A stretch of 64,000 nt of DNA, from contig NZ_JACDXU010000001.1 in the NCBI RefSeq assembly GCF_020539485.1, forward strand, positions 496,001 to 560,000, written 5' to 3'. Position 1 is the first letter of the stretch. Every line of letters begins with the position of its first letter. A program made the position numbers and the translations under genes. The stretch comes from Fulverythrobacter ferritrahens (GTDB lineage Bacteria > Pseudomonadota > Alphaproteobacteria > Sphingomonadales > Sphingomonadaceae). Below, in pieces: positions 44,179 to 55,875 of this stretch. Below the pieces are notes generated by a model. That model was not told the origin of the DNA. It worked only from the letters and a program-made list of their open reading frames with translations, and searched no databases.

Positions 44179-44807
44179 TTGCCGCTGCGTGAATAGGCGG
44201 GCAGGTTAAGCCCCCAGCGCAGGGCCGCGCCGCGCAGAAGAAAGCCTGCCAGCCCGGCCACGCCCCATACGAGCGGCGGATTGATGTTCAGCGCCATGCC
44301 CGCCGCGCACAGGGCCGCGGAAAGCGCTGCGGCCGTCACATAGATTTCCGGCCGCATGACGATGGAAGGCACGCCTGCCAGAACATCGCGGATAATGCCG
44401 CCTACGCAGCCTGTCACGATCCCCAAGATGGCCGCAGGTACAGGCGCTGCGCCCAGTGAGAGCGCCTTTGCCGTGCCGAGCACGGAGAAGACGGCGAGGC
44501 CCGCTGCATCCAGCCATTCGAGCAACTGCCCGTCCCACCAGCGATGCGGGGTGAACCAGGCTAGCAGGGCCATGGCAAGAATGGCCGGCGCGATCCATGG
44601 ATCGTGGAGCCAGAAGGCAGGCACGCCCAGCAACACGTCACGCACCGATCCGCCGCCCACGCCGGTGACCAGCGCGAAAAAGCCCATGGTCACGATGGTC
44701 TGCCGCATGCGCGCGGCCTGCAGTGCCCCGCTCAGGGCGAAGACGGCGACGCCCGCCAGATCGAGCGCGGGGGGAAGGGTGAGGGTGGCGATTGTGGTGC
44801 TGGTCAT
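44157..44807 (-). CDS. TRIC-type cation channel family protein (UPF0126)
   Basis: A 216-residue membrane protein from ATG 44807. The internal duplication of three helices is visible, with the paired motifs TGVGGGSVRDVLLGVPAF and TGCVGGIIRDVLAGVPS, diagnostic of the UPF0126/TRIC family, whose bacterial members form monovalent-cation or amino acid pores. Six or seven helices are predicted. The upstream in-frame extension is Pro/Arg-rich and unlike the family. The ATG overlaps the PepSY gene stop by 4 bp. Confidence 0.88.
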   Translation of the reverse strand: MTSTTIATLTLPPALDLAGVAVFALSGALQAARMRQTIVTMGFFALVTGVGGGSVRDVLLGVPAFWLHDPWIAPAILAMALLAWFTPHRWWDGQLLEWLDAAGLAVFSVLGTAKALSLGAAPVPAAILGIVTGCVGGIIRDVLAGVPSIVMRPEIYVTAAALSAALCAAGMALNINPPLVWGVAGLAGFLLRGAALRWGLNLPAYSRSGNQPPEPS

Positions 44808-45490
44808 GTCGTTTTCACCCGGGCCTTGCGGCGGCGGAACATCAGTACGCAGCCGAGCAGCGCGCCGATGACAGATATGCTCGCGAAGATCACCAGGATC
44901 GCGTGGTGGGCATTCTCTCGCGTTTTGAGGTCCATGATATGCAGGCCCCACATGAAATCATAAGCACGCCAGAAGCTGGTACGCATCGCCAGTACTTCGC
45001 CGGTCGTATCGGCGATGTAGAGATTGCTGCCGTCCGCGAAATGGGCCTGCCAGCTATCCACCGGGCGCCGCAAGTCTCCGGGGGCGCTGTCTGCCGGGAA
45101 ATAGGTTACCCGCTCCAGACCGGCCTTGCCCGCATAGGCGGCTAGAGCGATGGCTTTGGCCTCATCCTTCGTCACAGGGGCGATCACGCTGCCATCGCGC
45201 GTGGAATAGCGATAGCGCCCGCCATCCTTCAGCGTAACGATCCACACAGGGCCATCCGTCTGGGCTGCCAGCGCCATATCCTTCACCGGGCCCAGTCCCT
45301 GCGGCACGGCAAGGCCTGCCGTTTCGACCGGGGGGACAGGCTTTAGCAGATCTTCTCCGCGCACTGCGTCGAGGGGGCGGGCTGCCATGAACAGGCCGGT
45401 GACGGTCCACATCAGAATGGGGAAGCCGGCCAGCCAGCCCAGCCAGATATGCCAGCGCGCAAAACGCTGCATGGTGGATTTTCGTGCCAT
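44804..45490 (-). CDS. PepSY-domain membrane protein
   Basis: A 228-residue protein with helices near residues 14-36 (WLGWLAGFPILMWTVTGLFMA) and 195-220 (HAILVIFASISVIGALLGCV). Between them lies a periplasmic region with two PepSY-like units (DGPVWIVTLKDGGRYRYSTRDG and DSWQAHFADGSNLYIADTTGEVL). RWHIWLGWLAGF and HIMDLKTRENAHH resemble the PepSY_TM proteins that accompany siderophore receptors and reductases. It is coupled to the TRIC-type gene by a 4-bp overlap. Its role is unknown. Confidence 0.82.
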   Translation of the reverse strand: MARKSTMQRFARWHIWLGWLAGFPILMWTVTGLFMAARPLDAVRGEDLLKPVPPVETAGLAVPQGLGPVKDMALAAQTDGPVWIVTLKDGGRYRYSTRDGSVIAPVTKDEAKAIALAAYAGKAGLERVTYFPADSAPGDLRRPVDSWQAHFADGSNLYIADTTGEVLAMRTSFWRAYDFMWGLHIMDLKTRENAHHAILVIFASISVIGALLGCVLMFRRRKARVKTT

Positions 45491-45538
45491 TTGCTTCTCC
45501 TCGCCGCTTCCGGCGACCGAAGCAGCCTTAGCGCAGCT

Positions 45539-45961
45539 TTACTGCGTGGCGAACAATTGCTTCAGATCGGCAAAGGCCTTCATTTCGATGGCATTGCCCG
45601 ACGGATCGCGGAAGAACATCGTCGCCTGCTCGCCGGGCTGGCCCTTGAAGCGGATATGCGGTTCCACCGCGAATTGCGTGCCCGCCGCTTGCAACCGATC
45701 AGCCAGTTCCTGCCAGTCTTCCAGCGTCAGCACGATGCCGAAATGGGGGACCGGCACATTATGGCCATCCACCGGATTGGTCGCATTGGCTTCCCGCGTG
45801 CCGGGCACGAGGTGAGTGACGATCTGGTGGCCGTAGAAGTCGAAGTCGATCCATTGATCGCTGCTGCGCCCTTCCGGACAACCCATTACTCCGCCCCAGA
45901 AGGCGCGAGCTTCCGCAAGATCGTGCACGGGAAAGGCGAGGTGGAACGGGCGCAGGCTCAT
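45539..45961 (-). CDS. VOC-family (glyoxalase-like) protein
   Basis: A 140-residue single VOC unit. [20 protein letters not shown] opens the fold, [10 protein letters not shown] and [18 protein letters not shown] follow, and the C-terminus has [15 protein letters not shown], the classical metal-ligand Glu motif. His8, His55 and Glu128-type residues could bind a metal. It is last in the mdh-suc-lpd direction and overlaps the amidohydrolase stop by 4 bp, so it may be cotranscribed. Substrate is unknown. Confidence 0.85.
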   Translation of the reverse strand: MSLRPFHLAFPVHDLAEARAFWGGVMGCPEGRSSDQWIDFDFYGHQIVTHLVPGTREANATNPVDGHNVPVPHFGIVLTLEDWQELADRLQAAGTQFAVEPHIRFKGQPGEQATMFFRDPSGNAIEMKAFADLKQLFATQ

Positions 45962-47310
45962 TTGGGGGACGATCCGCTTTCAGGATGGACGCCCCCGATG
46001 ATCGACATCACCAACGCGCGCACGCCAGCCTTGATGGTGGGATCGGGTGTGGGGGCGAAGAAGGGCGAATGGTTGACGGGCAGGGGCTCTCCCTTCGCCT
46101 TCGCTTCGGCAATGGCTTCCGGCGAATAGCCGCCAATGGCGAAGAAGAGCGAAGGAACGCCAGCCGATACGAATTCGGAATAATCCTCGCTCGCGGAAAC
46201 GGGCGGAGCGTCGCGGGGGACGAAGTGGATCGCATCCCCATAGAGAGGCTGGAGCAGCTTCTGTGCCTGTTCGGCCATGCTGGCATCGTTGATGAGCGCC
46301 GCCGTGCCGCCGACATAATTGATGGTCGGCTCCGGCGCGCGGGCCATCATCGCGCTGGCCTTGGCCGTGCGCACCACGCCATCCTGCAGGATGGCGCGCA
46401 CATCCGCGCTGTTGGAGCGCAGATTGACCTTCAGCAGCGCGCTGTCGGGGATGATATTGGCCACGGTGCCCGCCTGGAACGCGCCGACTGTCAGCACGCC
46501 GAAGGCCGCCGCGTCTTTTTCGCGACTGATCACGGTTTGCGCATCGGTCACGAAATGGGCGGCCATGGTGATCGGGTCGATCGTGGCGCTGGGCATGGAG
46601 CCGTGTCCGCCGCGCCCGTGGAATGTGATCTCGTAGCTGTCCGAAGCCGCACCCGCCGCGCCAGGCCGGATATTGACCGTGCCTGCGGGCAGATTGCTGA
46701 CATGGGCCGCGAAGCCGAAATCGGGCTTGCCGAAGCGGGCGAACAGATCGTCGTCCAGCATGGCGCGCGCGCCGCCCAGGCTTTCCTCGGCGGGCTGGGC
46801 GATGAACATGAGCGTGCCCTGCCACTTGTCCTTCATCTGGCTGAGCGCCAGCGCCGCGCCGCTCCACCACGCCATATGGATGTCATGCCCGCAACTGTGC
46901 GCGACGAAGCTCTCCACCCCGTCACGCTGCTGGCGGGCGCGGCTTGCGAAGGGCAGGCCGGTCTTCTCCTCCATCGGGAGGGCGTCCATTTCCGTGCGGA
47001 CAAGGATCGTCGGGCCATCGCCATTGCGCAATATGCCCACCACGCCGGTTCCGCCGACCTTTTCCGTCACCGTAAAGCCTGCGGAGCGCAGCTTGGCGGC
47101 CAGCAGGGCGGCAGTGCGGGTTTCCTGCATGCTCAGTTCGGGATGCTGATGCACATCCCGATAGAGCGCCTCCAGCGCCGGATAGTTCTGATCCAGAATC
47201 GCTTCGAGCTGGGGCCGCGCGGCGGGAACATCCGCGCTGCCCGCCCAGGCAGGGGCGGACAGACCACAGGCAAGCGAAAGGCCGAGCGGCCAGGCAAGAA
47301 GGTTCTTCAT
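45958..47310 (-). CDS. Exported M20-family amidohydrolase
   Basis: A 450-residue zinc hydrolase with a signal peptide ([20 protein letters not shown]). The M20D core has [20 protein letters not shown]-type [39 protein letters not shown] and the dimerisation domain [17 protein letters not shown]; the end has [13 protein letters not shown]. These enzymes cleave N-acyl or aminoacyl conjugates of amino acids. It lies 22 bp after lpd on the minus strand and overlaps the VOC gene. Confidence 0.88.
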   Translation of the reverse strand: MKNLLAWPLGLSLACGLSAPAWAGSADVPAARPQLEAILDQNYPALEALYRDVHQHPELSMQETRTAALLAAKLRSAGFTVTEKVGGTGVVGILRNGDGPTILVRTEMDALPMEEKTGLPFASRARQQRDGVESFVAHSCGHDIHMAWWSGAALALSQMKDKWQGTLMFIAQPAEESLGGARAMLDDDLFARFGKPDFGFAAHVSNLPAGTVNIRPGAAGAASDSYEITFHGRGGHGSMPSATIDPITMAAHFVTDAQTVISREKDAAAFGVLTVGAFQAGTVANIIPDSALLKVNLRSNSADVRAILQDGVVRTAKASAMMARAPEPTINYVGGTAALINDASMAEQAQKLLQPLYGDAIHFVPRDAPPVSASEDYSEFVSAGVPSLFFAIGGYSPEAIAEAKAKGEPLPVNHSPFFAPTPDPTIKAGVRALVMSIIGGVHPESGSSPK

Positions 47311-47332
47311 GAGGGAAGGATAGCCGGGCAGC

Positions 47333-48739
47333 CTAGATATGGATAGGCTTGCCCATCACCGCCATCGCCGCTTCCTTCAGCGCTTCCGAATGGGTCGGAT
47401 GCGCGTGGCAGGTATAGGCGATATCTTCGCTCAGCGCGCCGAATTCCATGGCGAGGGCGGCTTCGGCAATCATGGTGCCGGCCACGCTGGCCACGATCCA
47501 CACGCCCAGCACCCGGTCGGTCTTGGCATCGGCGATGACCTTCACGAAGCCGTCCGTATCGCGATTGGTCTTGGCGCGGCTGTTGGCGACCATCGGGAAC
47601 TTGCCGACCTTGACCTCACCGCGTTCCTTCGCGGCTTCCTCGGTCAGGCCAACGCCCGCGATTTCCGGCATGGTGTAAACTACGCTGGGGATCACATCGT
47701 GGTTCACGATGCCGATCTGCCCGGCGATGAATTCCGCCACGGCAATGCCTTCATCCTCGGCCTTGTGAGCCAGCATGGGCCCCGGGATCACGTCGCCGAC
47801 GGCCCAGACGCCATCCACGGCGGTGCGGAAGCTGTGATCGGTTTCGATCTGGCCACGCCTGTTCAGTTCCAGCCCGATGGCTTGGAGATTCAGCCCGTCC
47901 GTATTGGGCTTACGGCCGATGGCCACCAGCACGCAATCGGCTTCCAGCGTTTCTGCCGTGCCGCCAGCAGCAGGCTCCAGCGTCAGCGTGGCCTTCTTGC
48001 CCTTGACGGTAGCGCCGGTGACCTTGGTGCCCAGCTTGAATTCGATACCTTGCTTGGCGAACAGCTTCTGCGCTTCCTTGCGCACTTCGCCGTCCATGCC
48101 GGGCAGGATCTGGTCGAGGAATTCCACGACAGTGACCTTGGCCCCCAGGCGGCGCCAGACCGAACCCAGTTCCAGCCCGATCACGCCGCCGCCGATCACC
48201 ACCAGATGCTCCGGCACCTTGGGCAGGGCCAGCGCGCCGGTGGAATCGACGATCACGCCCTTGTCATTGTCGACTTCGACATTGGGCAGCGGGGTGACGG
48301 AAGAACCTGTGGCGATCACGATATTCTTCGCGGTCACGGTCTGTCCGGCAACTTCCACCGTATGCGCATCCGTGAAGCGGGCGTGGCCCTTCAGCCAATC
48401 AACCTTGTTCTTCTTGAACAGATATTCGATGCCGCCGGTCAGGCCCTTAACCGCCGCGTCCTTCTCGCCCAGCAGAGTGGCCAGATCGAGTTCGACCTTG
48501 TCGATCTTCACACCGAACTTGGCGAGCGTGCCATGCGCCGCTTCCTCGAACAGTTCCGAACCGTGCAGCAGCGCCTTGGAAGGAATGCAGCCGACATTGA
48601 GGCAGGTGCCGCCCAAAGTCTCACGGCTTTCGGCGCAGGCCGTCTTCAGGCCCAGCTGCGCCGCACGGATCGCCGCGACATAGCCGCCGGGACCGGCACC
48701 GATGATGAGGACATCGTAATCGTAAGACTGGTCAGCCAT
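47333..48739 (-). CDS. lpdA: Dihydrolipoyl dehydrogenase (E3)
   Basis: Flavoprotein that reoxidises lipoamide for the 2-oxoglutarate (and pyruvate) dehydrogenase complexes, using NAD. The 468 residues have the FAD fold VLIIGAGPGGYVAAIRAAQL, the redox disulfide GGTCLNVGCIPSKALLH, the NAD fold VVIGGGVIGLELGSVW and the C-terminal HAHPTHSEALKEAAM. It is downstream of sucB in the same direction, separated by a 112-bp spacer with an inverted repeat. Confidence 0.96.
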   Translation of the reverse strand: MADQSYDYDVLIIGAGPGGYVAAIRAAQLGLKTACAESRETLGGTCLNVGCIPSKALLHGSELFEEAAHGTLAKFGVKIDKVELDLATLLGEKDAAVKGLTGGIEYLFKKNKVDWLKGHARFTDAHTVEVAGQTVTAKNIVIATGSSVTPLPNVEVDNDKGVIVDSTGALALPKVPEHLVVIGGGVIGLELGSVWRRLGAKVTVVEFLDQILPGMDGEVRKEAQKLFAKQGIEFKLGTKVTGATVKGKKATLTLEPAAGGTAETLEADCVLVAIGRKPNTDGLNLQAIGLELNRRGQIETDHSFRTAVDGVWAVGDVIPGPMLAHKAEDEGIAVAEFIAGQIGIVNHDVIPSVVYTMPEIAGVGLTEEAAKERGEVKVGKFPMVANSRAKTNRDTDGFVKVIADAKTDRVLGVWIVASVAGTMIAEAALAMEFGALSEDIAYTCHAHPTHSEALKEAAMAVMGKPIHI

Positions 48740-48754
48740 TTGGGCCTCCGTGGT

Positions 48755-48840
48755 GCGCGTCCTTCGACAGGCTCAGGACGAACGGAATTCTCTACTCAAA
48801 CCAATGCCCGCTCACCCTGAGCTTGTCGAAGGGGACGCGC
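48755..48840. repeat. Inverted pair of TGAGCnTGTCGAAGG elements between sucB and lpd
   Basis: GCGCGTCCTTCGACAGGCTC (48755-48774, element to 48785) and its imperfect reverse complement at 48811-48840 would fold into a long hairpin. It belongs to the same family as the repeats at 4131-4234 and 60967-60998 but sits inside a same-strand gene cluster. Confidence 0.85.
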
Positions 48841-48851
48841 AATATTCGCCA

Positions 48852-50081
48852 TTACAGATCGATCAGCAGACGCGTCGGGTCTTCGATCGCTTCCTTGATG
48901 ATCTTCAGCGCGGTCACCGCCTCGCGGCCATCGATCAGGCGATGGTCATAGGACAGGGCGATATACATCATCGGGCGGATCACGATCTCGCCATTCACCA
49001 CCACCGGGCGCTCATCGATCCGGTGCAGGCCCAGCACGGCGCTCTGCGGCGGGTTGATGATCGGGGTGGACATCAGGCTGCCGAACACACCGCCATTGGA
49101 GATGGTGAAGGTGCCGCCCTGCATGTCGGCCATGGTCAGCGTGCCGTCCTTGGCCTTCTTGCCGTAATTGGCGATGGCCTGCTCGATCTGCGCGAAGCTC
49201 AATTTGTCGCAATCGCGGACCACGGGCACGACGAGGCCGCCCGGAGCGGAAACCGCCACGGAGATGTCGACGAAATCGTGATAAAGGATCTCGTCACCCT
49301 CGATCTGGGCATTGACGGCGGGAACGTCCTTCAGCGCCAGCACGGCGGCCTTGGCGAAGAAGCTCATGAAGCCCAGTCGGACGCCGTGCTTCTTCTCGAA
49401 CACGTCCTTGTACTTCGCCCGCGCCTCGATCACCGCCGACATATCGACATCGTTGAAGGTGGTGAGCAGAGCGGCATTTTCCTGCGCGCTCTTCAGGCGC
49501 CTGGCGATGGTCTGGCGCAGGCGCGTCATCTTCACGCGCTCGACGCGGCGCTCACCCGTGGCGGCGGCTGCCGGGGCAGGGGCGGGGCTGCTGTCTGCGG
49601 CTGCCGGGGCGGCCCCCTTGGCCTTGGCGGCGGCCAGCACATCTTCCTTAGTCAGGCGGCCATCCTTGCCGGTGCCCTTGACGGTGGAAGGATCGATGCC
49701 GTGTTCCAGAACCGCGCGGCGCACGGCGGGAGACAGGGTCAGGCCGTCGGCCTCCACCGGCTCGGGCGCAGCGGCGGAAGGGATCGCCGGGGCGGGGGCG
49801 GGAGCCGGGGCAGACTGGGCGGCGGGAGCGGCGGTGGCAGTGGCGCCATCTTCCACCAGCGCGAGCACCGCGCCGACTTCCACCGTATCGCCCAGGGCGA
49901 CCTTGTATTCACCCATCACGCCCGCGACCGGGCTGGGCACTTCCACGGCGACCTTGTCGGTCTCGAGGCTGGCGATGGGCTCATCGGCCTTCACGGCCTC
50001 GCCGGGCTTCTTCAGCCATTCGCCGACAGTGGCTTCGGTAACGGATTCGCCGAGCGCGGGGACTTTGACTTCGATGGTCAT
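48852..50081 (-). CDS. sucB: Dihydrolipoamide succinyltransferase (E2 of 2-oxoglutarate dehydrogenase)
   Basis: Transfers the succinyl group to CoA. The 409 residues hold a lipoyl domain (1-75, ETDKVAVEV with the lipoyl lysine), an Ala/Pro linker, an E3-binding domain ([20 protein letters not shown]), a second linker and the catalytic domain (from about 180) ending with [19 protein letters not shown], which carries the catalytic His and Asp. Order and length are typical. It lies 27 bp after sucA. Confidence 0.95.
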   Translation of the reverse strand: MTIEVKVPALGESVTEATVGEWLKKPGEAVKADEPIASLETDKVAVEVPSPVAGVMGEYKVALGDTVEVGAVLALVEDGATATAAPAAQSAPAPAPAPAIPSAAAPEPVEADGLTLSPAVRRAVLEHGIDPSTVKGTGKDGRLTKEDVLAAAKAKGAAPAAADSSPAPAPAAAATGERRVERVKMTRLRQTIARRLKSAQENAALLTTFNDVDMSAVIEARAKYKDVFEKKHGVRLGFMSFFAKAAVLALKDVPAVNAQIEGDEILYHDFVDISVAVSAPGGLVVPVVRDCDKLSFAQIEQAIANYGKKAKDGTLTMADMQGGTFTISNGGVFGSLMSTPIINPPQSAVLGLHRIDERPVVVNGEIVIRPMMYIALSYDHRLIDGREAVTALKIIKEAIEDPTRLLIDL

Positions 50082-50108
50082 GGTCGTTCTTCCCTGTGGG
50101 GGTCAGAC

Positions 50109-52943
50109 TTACTTGCCCTTCGCCTTGGCGGCGGCGGGGGCGGAATGGTCGAGGCCCAGCGCGGCGGCGACCAGCGCCTCCTGCTGTTCCTTGTGCTTGG
50201 AGGCGAGGCCCGTGGCGGGCGAGGCTGCCGGATCGCGGCCCGCATAGCAGGCGCGCATGCCCTGCTTGCCTGCCGAGCCCAGTGCCGCTTCGATCTGGCT
50301 TTCCACGAAGAACCACGCGCCATTGTTGCGCGGCTCTTCCTGGCACCAAACCACTTCCTCCAGATTGCTCATCCGCGACAGGCGGGCCGCCAGCGGCTCC
50401 CCGGGGAAGGGATAGAGCTGTTCGATGCGGACGATCGAGACATCTTCCAGCCCTTCCTTGTCGCGCGTTTCGATCAGGTCGTAAGCGACCTTGCCCGAAC
50501 AGAGCACGAGGCGGCGAACCTTCTTGTCCTCGATCGCCTTCGTGTCGGAGACGATCCGCATGAAATGGCCTTCGCCGGTGAATTCGCCCGCCTGCGACTT
50601 GGCCATCGGATGGCGCAGTAGCGACTTGGGCGACATGATGATCAGCGGCTTGCGGAACGGACGCAGCATCTGCCGGCGCAGTACGTGGAAGTAGTTCGCC
50701 GGTACGGTGATGTTGCACACCTGCAGATTGTCGCCGGCGCAAAGCTGCAGGAAGCGTTCGAGACGCGCCGAGCTGTGTTCCGGGCCCTGGCCTTCATAGC
50801 CATGGGGCAGCAGCATCACCAGGCCGTTGGCACGCAGCCACTTGGCTTCCGATGCGGCAATATACTGGTCGATCACGATCTGCGCGCCATTGGCGAAATC
50901 GCCGAACTGCGCTTCCCACAGAACCAGCGTTTTCGGATCGGCACTCGCGAAGCCATATTCGAAGCCCAACACGCCATATTCGGACAGCGGGCTGTCATAG
51001 ACCTCGAACTTGCCGTGCGGCAGCTCGCAAAGCGGGATATATTTCCGCTCGTCGCGCTGGTCGATCCAGGTCGCATGGCGCTGGCTGAAGGTGCCGCGGC
51101 TGGAATCCTGGCCAGACAGGCGGACGCCGAAGCCTTCCATGATCAGGCTGCCGAAGGCGAGGGCTTCCGCCGTCGACCAGTCGAAGCCCTTGCCGCTTTC
51201 GAACATCTCGCGCTTGGCGTCGATCACGCGGGACAGAGTCTTGTGAATCTCCAGATCCTGCGGAACCGTGGTGAGCGTGCGGCCGAGGCTTTCGAACAGC
51301 TTGGGTTCGATCGCGGTGTTGATATTGCGGCGCGCGGTTTCCGGATCCGCAGGCCGGTTCAGCCCGCTCCAGCGGCCGCCGAACCAGTCTGCCTCATTGG
51401 GCTTGTAGCCCTTGCCGGCATCGAATTCCTGATCCAGCACCGCGATGAAGTGGGATGCGGTCTCGCCGGCCCAGTTCTTGTCGATCACGCCCTGTTCGAT
51501 CAGGCGCTGGGCGTAGATTTCGCTCACGCGCGGATGCTGGCGGATCTTGGCGTACATCAGCGGCTGCGTGAAGCTGGGCTCGTCACCCTCATTGTGGCCG
51601 AAGCGACGATAACACCACATGTCGATCACGATGTCGCGCTTGAAGGTCTGGCGATATTCCACCGCCAGCTTGCAGGCGAAAGTCACCGCTTCCGGATCGT
51701 CGCCATTCACATGCAGGATCGGGGCCTGCACGCCCTTGGCCACGTCAGACGGGTAGGGCGAATTGCGCGCGAACTTGGGGCTGGTGGTGAAGCCGATCTG
51801 GTTGTTGATCACGAAGTGGATGCAACCGCCCGTATCGTAGCCGCGCACGCCCGAAAGGCCGAAGCATTCCCACACGATGCCCTGACCGGCAAAGGCCGCG
51901 TCGCCATGGATCAGCACGGGCAGCACCTGCTCGTGCTTGTCCAGATCCTCGCGGAAGGCCTGCTGCGCGCGGACCTTGCCCAGCACCACCGGGTCCACCG
52001 TTTCGAGATGGCTGGGGTTGGGCACCAGGCTCATGTGAACCTTTATCCCGTCAAACTCGCGGTCGGTGCTGGTGCCGAGGTGATATTTCACGTCGCCCGA
52101 ACCGCCGACATCGTCAGGGTTGGCGCTGCCGCCGGAAAATTCGTGGAAGATCACGCGATAGGGCTTGGCCATCACATTGGCGAGCACGTTCAGGCGGCCG
52201 CGATGGGCCATGCCATAGACGATCTCGCGCACGCCCATGGCGCCGCCATATTTGATCACCGCTTCCAGCGCGGGGATCATGCTTTCGCCGCCATCCAGGC
52301 CGAAACGCTTGGTGCCGACATATTTCTTGCCGAGGAACTTCTCATATTCCTCGCCGCGGATCACGGCCGCCAGGATCGCCTTCTTGCCGATGTCGGTGAA
52401 TTCGATTTCCTTGCCGGACCCTTCCATGCGCGACTGGAGGAAGCGGCGCTCCTCCAGATCGGTGATGTGCATGTATTCCAGGCCCACCTTGCCGCAATAA
52501 TTGGCGCGCAGGATCTCCACCACTTCGCGCACGGTGGCCCATTCGCGGCCCAGATTGCCGCCCATGAAGACCTGCCGGTCCAGCGCATCGGCGGAAAAGC
52601 CGTGATATTCGGGCGTAAGGTCCGCAGGCAGTTCGCGTTGGTGCAGGCCTAGCGGATCGAGATCGGCGGCAAGGTGCCCGCGCACGCGATAGGTGCGCAC
52701 CAGCATCATGGCGCGGATGGAATCCGCGGCGGCCTGCTCGATCGCCCTCTCGTCCAGCTTCAGCCCGACCTTTTCGGCGGACTGCTTCACCGCCGCCTTC
52801 ATCGCGAAGGGGTCGAGCGCCTGGGTCAGGTCATCCTCGCTTGCCACATCGGACAACGGCCAGCGGGGGTTCTTCCAGCTGGGGCCGGGTTGCGGCCCTT
52901 CGGAGCCGGATTGGAGCGGGAAATCGTGCAGTTCGTTACCCAT
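50109..52943 (-). CDS. sucA: 2-oxoglutarate dehydrogenase E1
   Basis: Thiamine diphosphate-dependent decarboxylase of the 2-oxoglutarate complex. From ATG 52943 it has 944 residues; GTG 52952 would add three. Visible motifs are GMAHRGRLNVLANVMAKPYR, HGDAAFAGQGIVWECF, the ThDP site GGCIHFVINNQIGFTTSPKF, DMWCYRRFGHNEGDEPSFTQ and the C-terminal WCQEEPRNNGAWFFVESQI. It follows sucD after a short hairpin and precedes sucB. Confidence 0.95.
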   Translation of the reverse strand: MGNELHDFPLQSGSEGPQPGPSWKNPRWPLSDVASEDDLTQALDPFAMKAAVKQSAEKVGLKLDERAIEQAAADSIRAMMLVRTYRVRGHLAADLDPLGLHQRELPADLTPEYHGFSADALDRQVFMGGNLGREWATVREVVEILRANYCGKVGLEYMHITDLEERRFLQSRMEGSGKEIEFTDIGKKAILAAVIRGEEYEKFLGKKYVGTKRFGLDGGESMIPALEAVIKYGGAMGVREIVYGMAHRGRLNVLANVMAKPYRVIFHEFSGGSANPDDVGGSGDVKYHLGTSTDREFDGIKVHMSLVPNPSHLETVDPVVLGKVRAQQAFREDLDKHEQVLPVLIHGDAAFAGQGIVWECFGLSGVRGYDTGGCIHFVINNQIGFTTSPKFARNSPYPSDVAKGVQAPILHVNGDDPEAVTFACKLAVEYRQTFKRDIVIDMWCYRRFGHNEGDEPSFTQPLMYAKIRQHPRVSEIYAQRLIEQGVIDKNWAGETASHFIAVLDQEFDAGKGYKPNEADWFGGRWSGLNRPADPETARRNINTAIEPKLFESLGRTLTTVPQDLEIHKTLSRVIDAKREMFESGKGFDWSTAEALAFGSLIMEGFGVRLSGQDSSRGTFSQRHATWIDQRDERKYIPLCELPHGKFEVYDSPLSEYGVLGFEYGFASADPKTLVLWEAQFGDFANGAQIVIDQYIAASEAKWLRANGLVMLLPHGYEGQGPEHSSARLERFLQLCAGDNLQVCNITVPANYFHVLRRQMLRPFRKPLIIMSPKSLLRHPMAKSQAGEFTGEGHFMRIVSDTKAIEDKKVRRLVLCSGKVAYDLIETRDKEGLEDVSIVRIEQLYPFPGEPLAARLSRMSNLEEVVWCQEEPRNNGAWFFVESQIEAALGSAGKQGMRACYAGRDPAASPATGLASKHKEQQEALVAAALGLDHSAPAAAKAKGK

Positions 52944-52961
52944 GGGGTTCACCGTAATGTG

Positions 52962-52979
52962 CCCCCGCCGAAGCGGGGG
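52962..52979 (-). repeat. UUCG hairpin between sucD and sucA
   Basis: On the minus strand CCCCCGC-TTCG-GCGGGGG is a perfect 7-bp stem with a stable loop, without a T tract. It may protect or process mRNA between the two genes. Confidence 0.6.
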
Positions 52980-52986
52980 TGAGGGA

Positions 52987-53877
52987 TTACGCCAGTTCCT
53001 TCAGCAGCGCGGCCAGCGTGGTGCCGAGTTCGCTGGGCGAGGGGGAGACGCGGATGCCGGCCTCTTCCATCGCGGCGATCTTGTCTTCCGCGCCGCCCTG
53101 GCCGCCCGACACGATTGCGCCAGCATGGCCCATGCGGCGGCCCGGAGGGGCGGTGCGGCCCGCGATAAAGCCGACCATCGGCTTCTTGCGGCCCTTCTTC
53201 GCCTCGTCCTTCAGGAACTGGGCGGCTTCTTCCTCGGCGCTGCCGCCGATTTCGCCGATCATGATGATCGACTGGGTTTCGTCATCGGCCAGGAACAGTT
53301 CCAGCACGTCGATGAAGTTGGTGCCGTTCACCGGGTCGCCGCCGATGCCGACTGCCGTGGTCTGGCCGAGGCCCGCCATGGTGGTCTGATGCACGGCTTC
53401 GTAAGTGAGCGTGCCCGAACGGCTGACGACGCCGACCGAACCCTTCTTGAAGATGGAGCCCGGCATGATGCCGATCTTGCATTCATTGGGGGTCAGAACG
53501 CCGGGGCAGTTCGGGCCGATCAGGCGGCTCTTGCTGCCGGAAAGGGCGCGCTTCACCTTGACCATGTCGAGCACGGGGATGCCTTCGGTGATCGCCACGA
53601 TCAGCTCGATCTCGGCGTCGATGGCTTCCAGGATCGAGTCCGCGGCGAACGGCGGCGGAACATAGATCACCGATGCGGTCGCGCCGGTGGCGTGCTTCGC
53701 CTCGGCCACCGTGTCATAGACCGGGATGCCGATATGGCTGGTGCCGCCCTTGCCGGGAGTAACGCCCGCGACCATCTGCGTGCCATAGGCCACGGCCTGT
53801 TCAGTGTGGAACGTGCCGGTCGCACCGGTCATCCCCTGAGTGATGACCTTGGTGTTCTTGTTGATGAGAATGCTCAT
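52987..53877 (-). CDS. sucD: Succinyl-CoA ligase, alpha subunit
   Basis: Makes succinate and a nucleoside triphosphate from succinyl-CoA together with the beta subunit SucC. The ATG at 53877 gives 296 residues starting [30 protein letters not shown]-type [40 protein letters not shown] and the active-site His loop [20 protein letters not shown] are present. No sucC lies beside it; an unknown gene occupies the space between it and mdh. Confidence 0.94.
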   Translation of the reverse strand: MSILINKNTKVITQGMTGATGTFHTEQAVAYGTQMVAGVTPGKGGTSHIGIPVYDTVAEAKHATGATASVIYVPPPFAADSILEAIDAEIELIVAITEGIPVLDMVKVKRALSGSKSRLIGPNCPGVLTPNECKIGIMPGSIFKKGSVGVVSRSGTLTYEAVHQTTMAGLGQTTAVGIGGDPVNGTNFIDVLELFLADDETQSIIMIGEIGGSAEEEAAQFLKDEAKKGRKKPMVGFIAGRTAPPGRRMGHAGAIVSGGQGGAEDKIAAMEEAGIRVSPSPSELGTTLAALLKELA

Positions 53878-53884
53878 TTTTTTA

Positions 53885-54537
53885 CTACTCCGGAAGAGCT
53901 TGAGCTGAAAGATGGAGAGGTTGTGCGCCAGCGCGAATTGTGGGCACATTCACGTTAATGCGCATGTTGCCAGCCACCCAGTAACCGTCAGCGAACGTGT
54001 TTTTGACTACCAGTTTGGCCGGAGCGCCGTAGCGGGCGGTCAATGCTTCGGTTACGCTTTTGGCCGCAGCGAAGTCTGCCACTTTGGTAACGAGGTTGCA
54101 CTGAGTGCCGAATGCCTTGAACGGACCATAGGAGCCAGTTGTCGTTGTTGCGCGACTAGGCATGGCTATCGAGCGCCCCTTCAGGTTCGCCTCGTCGCCA
54201 GTCCAAACCGTAAGGGTGGCGGATTTGCTTCGCCATTGCTCAATTCGTGCCTCACCCGTTTTACCGGCAGCGGGAAGAATTGTCTCGGAAGGCGAAAGGC
54301 CAAATGTTGAAACCCCGGCCCGCGATCCCGCGCCCCCCGGATCGGGGAGGCACAACTCGTCGAAGGCTTCAACGAGGTTGGTGGCATCGAGATTTGTGGA
54401 ACTCAATGCAGTGCCAAGCTCGGTTTCACCGCCAACGAGCAGCGCACGACCGTCCTTTACGGTAAAGGTGACTGCTTGCGCGCTGACAGCCAATGGGGCT
54501 GCCAACAGCGCACAGCCTAGTGCCGTCCGAGCGAACA

Positions 54538-54538
<1 letters not shown>
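53885..54538 (-). CDS. Unknown exported protein coupled to mdh
   Basis: A 217-residue product with a signal peptide ([21 protein letters not shown]). Its mature part has [41 protein letters not shown]-like [20 protein letters not shown] and [20 protein letters not shown], and ends with [12 protein letters not shown]. Two Cys could form a disulfide. I do not recognise the family. The start codon shares a base with the mdh stop (TGATG on the minus strand), so it should be translated with mdh. It sits where other alphaproteobacteria may have sucC. Its codon use is less GC-biased than that of its neighbours, which suggests later acquisition. Confidence 0.72.
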
Positions 54539-55875
<1,337 letters not shown>

